Shown here piece after piece: positions 60,910 through 64,000 of a stretch of DNA of 64,000 bases. The notes under the pieces were generated by a model. That model was not told where the DNA came from. It did not search any database and saw only the letters and a program-made list of their open reading frames with translations. The position numbers and the translations under genes were made by a program. Source of the DNA: Verrucomicrobiota bacterium (GTDB lineage: Bacteria > Verrucomicrobiota > Verrucomicrobiia > Opitutales > UBA953); the NCBI GenBank assembly GCA_016871415.1, contig VHDL01000003.1, positions 1 through 64,000 on the forward strand, written 5' to 3'. Position 1 is the stretch's first letter. Each line of letters starts with the position of its first letter.

Positions 60910-61548
60910 ATGAAGCACCAGCTACTTGGTAAGAAAATCGGCATGACCCAGGTCTACGACGGGGACAACGTCCTCGTGCCCGTGACCGTCATCCAGGCGG
61001 GCCCCTGCCCAGTGACCCAGGTTAAGACGCAGGAGAAGGACGGCTACCACGCCGTCCAGATCGCCTTCGGCGCCCAGAAGGAGAGCCGCGTCTCCAACGG
61101 GGAGATGGGCCACCTCCGCAAGGCCGGCGTCGCCGCCCACAGCCATCTCCATGAGATCCGCCAGAACGGCACCGTGGAGGCCAAGGTGGGCGACATCATC
61201 ACCGTCGAGAAGTTCGCCCCCGGGCAGCTCGTCGACGTCATCGGCACCGTCAAGGGCCGCGGCTTCCAGGGCGTCATGAAGCGCCACAACATGTCCGGCC
61301 AGCCCGACTCCCACGGTCACATGATGCACCGCCGCTCGGGCTCGATCGGCATGCGTCAGACCCCGGGTCACGTCTTCAAGGGAAAGCGCATGCCCGGTCA
61401 CATGGGCGACGTGCGCCGCACCGCCCAGAACCTCCGCGTCGTGCAGGTGCTTGCCGAGAAGAACCTCCTCCTCGTCAAGGGCAGCTTCCCCGGCGCCAAC
61501 GGCGAGCTCGTCGTCGTCCGCCCGGCCAAGAAGGCCATCGTCAAGTGA
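60910..61548 (+). CDS. rplC: 50S ribosomal protein L3
   Basis: A 212-residue large-subunit protein whose loop reaches the peptidyl-transferase centre. Sequence marks: LLGKKIGMTQVYDGDNVLVPVTVIQAGPCPVTQVKT, VIGTVKGRGFQGVMKRHNMSGQPDSHGH, and SIGMRQTPGHVFKGKRMPGHMG, the loop containing the residue methylated in some species. It is followed by rplD after 23 bases. Confidence 0.98.
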   Translation: MKHQLLGKKIGMTQVYDGDNVLVPVTVIQAGPCPVTQVKTQEKDGYHAVQIAFGAQKESRVSNGEMGHLRKAGVAAHSHLHEIRQNGTVEAKVGDIITVEKFAPGQLVDVIGTVKGRGFQGVMKRHNMSGQPDSHGHMMHRRSGSIGMRQTPGHVFKGKRMPGHMGDVRRTAQNLRVVQVLAEKNLLLVKGSFPGANGELVVVRPAKKAIVK

Positions 61549-61571
61549 ACCGCCCAGCCATCCGAAGCAAA

Positions 61572-62198
61572 ATGAAGCTCAAAGTCTACAAGCCCGACGG
61601 CTCCGCCTTCACCGAGAAGGAGTTCGACATCCCCGCCTTTGAAGGAAGCAAGGGCGTCGCCCTGCTCAAGCAGGTCGTCGTCTCCTACCAAGCCAACAAG
61701 CGCCAGGGCACTTCCAAGACCAAGGACTACGGCGAAGTCGCCGGTTCCGGTAAGAAGATTCTGCCGCAGAAGGGCTCCGGCGGCTCCCGTCACGGCGACA
61801 AGCGCGCCCCCCAGCTTTACAAGGGCGGCATCGTCTTCGGTCCCCGTCCTCGCGACTGGTCCAAGACCATCACCGCCAAGGCCCGTCGCATCGCGCTGGC
61901 CCGCGCCCTCTTCGAACTCGCCAAGGACGGCGGACTCTCGGTCATCGAGAAGTTCGAGGTCGCCCAGCCCAAGACCCGTCTGTTCGCCAAGGTCCTGAGC
62001 AACGTGAGCCCCGAAGGACGCCGCCTGCTCGTCGTCGACAGCGCCTGGTCCGAGCCCGTGCTCCGCGCCAGCCGCAACGTCGGACGCGCCGTTTTCTCCA
62101 ACTCCGCCAACCTCAACGCCCTCGACCTCGTCCGCACGCCCCGCGTGCTGATCTCCGAGTCCGGACTCCAGAAGGTCCTCGAGCGCGCCAAGAACTGA
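61572..62198 (+). CDS. rplD: 50S ribosomal protein L4
   Basis: A 208-residue protein lining the peptide exit tunnel; in E. coli it also represses its own operon. Marks: EFDIPAFEGSKGVALLKQVVVSYQANKRQGTSKTK, the tunnel loop KILPQKGSGGSRHGDKRAPQLYKGGIVFGPRPRDWSKTI, and the C-terminal NLNALDLVRTPRVLISESGLQKVLERA. ATG 61572 gives the family N-terminus; the frame upstream to 61545 is not conserved. Confidence 0.98.
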   Translation: MKLKVYKPDGSAFTEKEFDIPAFEGSKGVALLKQVVVSYQANKRQGTSKTKDYGEVAGSGKKILPQKGSGGSRHGDKRAPQLYKGGIVFGPRPRDWSKTITAKARRIALARALFELAKDGGLSVIEKFEVAQPKTRLFAKVLSNVSPEGRRLLVVDSAWSEPVLRASRNVGRAVFSNSANLNALDLVRTPRVLISESGLQKVLERAKN

Positions 62199-62209
62199 GA
62201 CGCACCGTC

Positions 62210-62497
62210 ATGAAGCCCGCTTCCGAAATCATCAGCCGCCCGATTCTCACCGAGAAGGCCTCTGGCCTCTCCGAGGCCAACAAGTACGTCTTCGAGGTGC
62301 TCCCGGGCGCCGACCGCCGCCAGATCAAGGCCGCCGTCGAGGCCGCCTTCAAGGTCACCGTCGAGAAGGTCAACGTCCTCGTCCGCAAGGGCAAGGTGCG
62401 CCGCAGCCGCCTCGGCGGAGGCGCCATCTACACCGAGACGCCCTCCCGTCGCGCCATCGTGACCCTCAAGAAGGGCGAAGTCATCACCCTCGCCTGA
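62210..62497 (+). CDS. rplW: 50S ribosomal protein L23
   Basis: A 95-residue protein at the tunnel exit, docking site for trigger factor and signal recognition particle. Typical: SEIISRPILTEKASGLSEANKYVFEVLPGADRRQIKAAVEAAFKVTVEKVNVL and the C-terminal RRAIVTLKKGEVITLA. It lies 11 bases after rplD. Confidence 0.98.
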   Translation: MKPASEIISRPILTEKASGLSEANKYVFEVLPGADRRQIKAAVEAAFKVTVEKVNVLVRKGKVRRSRLGGGAIYTETPSRRAIVTLKKGEVITLA

Positions 62498-62517
62498 TCC
62501 AGCCGGACCTCACTCCC

Positions 62518-63378
62518 ATGCCTCTCATCACCCATCGTCCGGTCACCCCCGGCCAGCGTTTCCTGGTCCGCGTGAAGACCGAGGGCCTCCACGAGGGCCG
62601 TCCTGAGCGCTCCCTCACGGAGAGCAACCAACGCGCCCGCGGCCGCAACTGCTACGGACGCATCACCTCGCGGCGCCGCGGCGGAGGCCACAAGAAGCTC
62701 TACCGTCGCGTCGACTTCCGTCGCGACCGCATCGATGAGGTCGCCACCGTGACCCGTCTCGAGTACGATCCTAATCGCACCGCGCACCTCGCTCTGCTCG
62801 AGTACGCCGACAAGTCCATCGCCTACATCCTGGCGCCAGACGGCCTCAAGGTCGGCGACAAGGTCGTCAGCACCAACACCGCTCAGGAGCAGCTCACGCC
62901 CGGACTCTCCCTGCCGCTACGCCTGATCCCCCCCGCCACCTTCATCCACTGCATCGAGTTGGAGCCCGGCAAGGGAGGCCAGCTCGCCCGCAGCGCCGGC
63001 GGCTTCGCCCAGCTCCTCGGCATCGAGGCTGAACGCGCTATCTTGCGCATGCCTTCCGGCGAGCAGCGCTATCTGAACGCCGACTGCCGCGCCACCGTGG
63101 GCGTCGTCGGCAACGTCGACCACCACAACGCCAGCCAGGGCAAGGCTGGTCGCAACCGCTGGAAGGGCCTCCGTCCCCGCCAGCGCGGCATGACCATGAA
63201 CCCCGTCGACCACCCCAACGGCGGCGGCGGCGGCAAGAAGAAAGGCGGCGGCGGACGCCAGCAGCTCAAGTCCCCGTGGGGCCAGCTCGCGAAGGGCTTC
63301 CCGACGCGCATCAAGGCCAAGCCTTCCAACAACCAGATCATCGTCCGCCGCAACGGCCGGAAGGTGAAGCAGGTCTAA
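62518..63378 (+). CDS. rplB: 50S ribosomal protein L2
   Basis: A 286-residue core protein needed for subunit joining and peptidyl transfer. Marks: RGRNCYGRITSRRRGGGHKKLYRRVDFRRD, EYDPNRTAHLALLEYADKSIAYILAPDGL, and the C-terminal GMTMNPVDHPNGGGGG. The functionally implicated first His of the DHPHGGG motif is kept, but the second His is Asn, and a Lys/Gly-rich insert (KKKGGGGRQQ) replaces the usual GEGR stretch. It lies between rplW and rpsS. Confidence 0.98.
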   Translation: MPLITHRPVTPGQRFLVRVKTEGLHEGRPERSLTESNQRARGRNCYGRITSRRRGGGHKKLYRRVDFRRDRIDEVATVTRLEYDPNRTAHLALLEYADKSIAYILAPDGLKVGDKVVSTNTAQEQLTPGLSLPLRLIPPATFIHCIELEPGKGGQLARSAGGFAQLLGIEAERAILRMPSGEQRYLNADCRATVGVVGNVDHHNASQGKAGRNRWKGLRPRQRGMTMNPVDHPNGGGGGKKKGGGGRQQLKSPWGQLAKGFPTRIKAKPSNNQIIVRRNGRKVKQV

Positions 63379-63399
63379 CCCCTCCAGCCACCACGCAAC

Positions 63400-63678
63400 A
63401 TGGCACGCTCCCGCAAGAAAGGATTCTTCGTCGACGCCCACCTGCTCGACAAGGTCCAGGCCGCCCAGAAGGCGAACAGCCGCAAGCCCATCAAGACTTG
63501 GTCCCGTCGCTCGACCGTCACCCCCGACTTCATCGGCGTGAATCTCGAGGTGCACAACGGCAAGGCTTTCGTCTCGGTGTACGTCACCGAGAACATGGTC
63601 GGGCACAAGCTGGGCGAGTTCTCGCCCACCCGCACCTTCCGCCAGCACACCCAGCCCTCCCGCAAGGAGGTACAGTAA
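63400..63678 (+). CDS. rpsS: 30S ribosomal protein S19
   Basis: A 92-residue small-subunit head protein. Marks: [73 protein letters not shown]. In most bacteria it is followed directly by rplV; here the next frame encodes an unrelated exported protein. An AAGGAGG lies inside its last codons, 13 bases before the next start. Confidence 0.98.
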   Translation: MARSRKKGFFVDAHLLDKVQAAQKANSRKPIKTWSRRSTVTPDFIGVNLEVHNGKAFVSVYVTENMVGHKLGEFSPTRTFRQHTQPSRKEVQ

Positions 63679-63683
63679 TCCCC

Positions 63684-64000
63684 GTGCGCTCCGTCCTCAC
63701 CACCGCCTGCCTCCTCGCCGTCGCCTCCGCGACCGGCGCGGAGACGCGCGTTCTGGCACCGGCGGAGTCCGACGGCCGTGCTCTCGTGGCCTCCGTCGTC
63801 CCCGGCTCCTCCGCGGACCTCCTGGTCCTGGACGGAGGCTATGCCCGCGGCCTTCGCCCCGGCGCCGTCTGCACCCTCTCCCGTGCGGGCGCCCCGCTCG
63901 GGTCCGTCATCGTCGCCGAATCGGTCCGCGCCCGATCCGTCGCCCTCGTGCTCGAGCTCGCCCCCGGCGTCTCCGTCTCAGCCGGGGACCTTGTCTCCGT
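63684..64000 (+). CDS. Exported protein of unknown function (3' end outside window)
   Basis: A frame open from GTG 63684 to the right edge (105 codons visible). It begins with a signal peptide (MRSVLTTACLLAVASATGAETR) and continues with beta-rich sequence VSVVPGSSADLLVLDGGYARGLRPGAVCTLSRAGAPLGSVIVAE (approximate reading). Its pattern of turns resembles C-terminal FlgT-like or other small beta-barrel domains, but I do not recognise the family. Codon third positions are GC-rich, supporting a real gene. It takes the place expected for rplV. Confidence 0.6.
   Translation, partial: MRSVLTTACLLAVASATGAETRVLAPAESDGRALVASVVPGSSADLLVLDGGYARGLRPGAVCTLSRAGAPLGSVIVAESVRARSVALVLELAPGVSVSAGDLVS

Noticed and set aside
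63210-63270. Simple GGC repeat in rplB
   Set aside because: Codes for a Gly/Lys-rich loop of L2 in frame; not an independent repeat element.

Overview
The window is a high-GC, gene-dense bacterial chromosome segment that most resembles a Verrucomicrobiota genome (PVC superphylum, probably an Opitutales-like free-living aerobe). Several traits point this way: secreted c-type cytochromes fused or paired with beta-propeller 'membrane-bound dehydrogenase' domains, a sulfatase, a DUF1080-type 3-keto-disaccharide hydrolase, a XylR-type (LacI-like sensor plus AraC helix-turn-helix) regulator, a double-length UvrA of the kind known from Chlamydiae, and a merged str/S10 ribosomal operon without tuf. 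The assignment is an inference from gene content; no rRNA is present to test it.

Layout. 1-8567 (mostly +): a partial YhaM-like HD phosphohydrolase, queA, a propeller/HEAT/cytochrome c protein, a Na/Pi-type transporter (-), and an exported alpha/beta hydrolase coupled to a second exported protein. 8554-14842 (mostly -): a small conserved protein, a frameshifted mini-gene, a CNNM/CBS transporter-like protein, a sulfatase, a cysteine-less Rrf2 regulator, a HAD-like protein, a small membrane protein, an AT-richer gap, tRNA-Leu(TAG) and psd. 14909-17417 (+): two tandem exported ClpP-like serine peptidases with coiled-coil N-termini, the most unusual module seen. 17537-22715 (+): a cytochrome/PA14 protein, a propeller protein and a sodium:solute symporter. 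22724-28908 (-): aldose epimerase, Prc protease, rhomboid, clpP and a XylR-type regulator. 28980-35505 (+): a tightly coupled operon (PfpI-like, Tat-exported TIM barrel, five-heme cytochrome, propeller protein) followed by a MATE transporter. 35895-40254 is mixed: rplU-rpmA, a gamma-carbonic-anhydrase-like protein with a DNA-glycosylase-like protein, a DUF1080 protein and an NtrC-type regulator.

41034-57202 is a 16-kb train of minus-strand housekeeping genes: TPR protein, sufE, ctaA, ctaB, 5-formyl-THF cyclo-ligase, uvrA, an anchored transglutaminase-like protein, pdxJ, acpS, nnr and dprA. ATGA overlaps join several of these genes. From 57369 to the right edge runs rpsL-rpsG-fusA-rpsJ-rplC-rplD-rplW-rplB-rpsS. 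It is then followed by an exported protein of unknown function where rplV is usually found.

Functional picture: oxidation of saccharides in the periplasm looks like a main theme. Sulfatase, DUF1080, two cytochrome/propeller pairs, a TIM-barrel isomerase, a XylR sensor, aldose epimerase and an SSF symporter fit an organism that degrades sulfated or complex polysaccharides. A second theme is proteolysis in and across the cell envelope: Prc, rhomboid, ClpP and the two exported ClpP-like proteins. Assignments rest on reading motifs in translated sequence; no database search was run.
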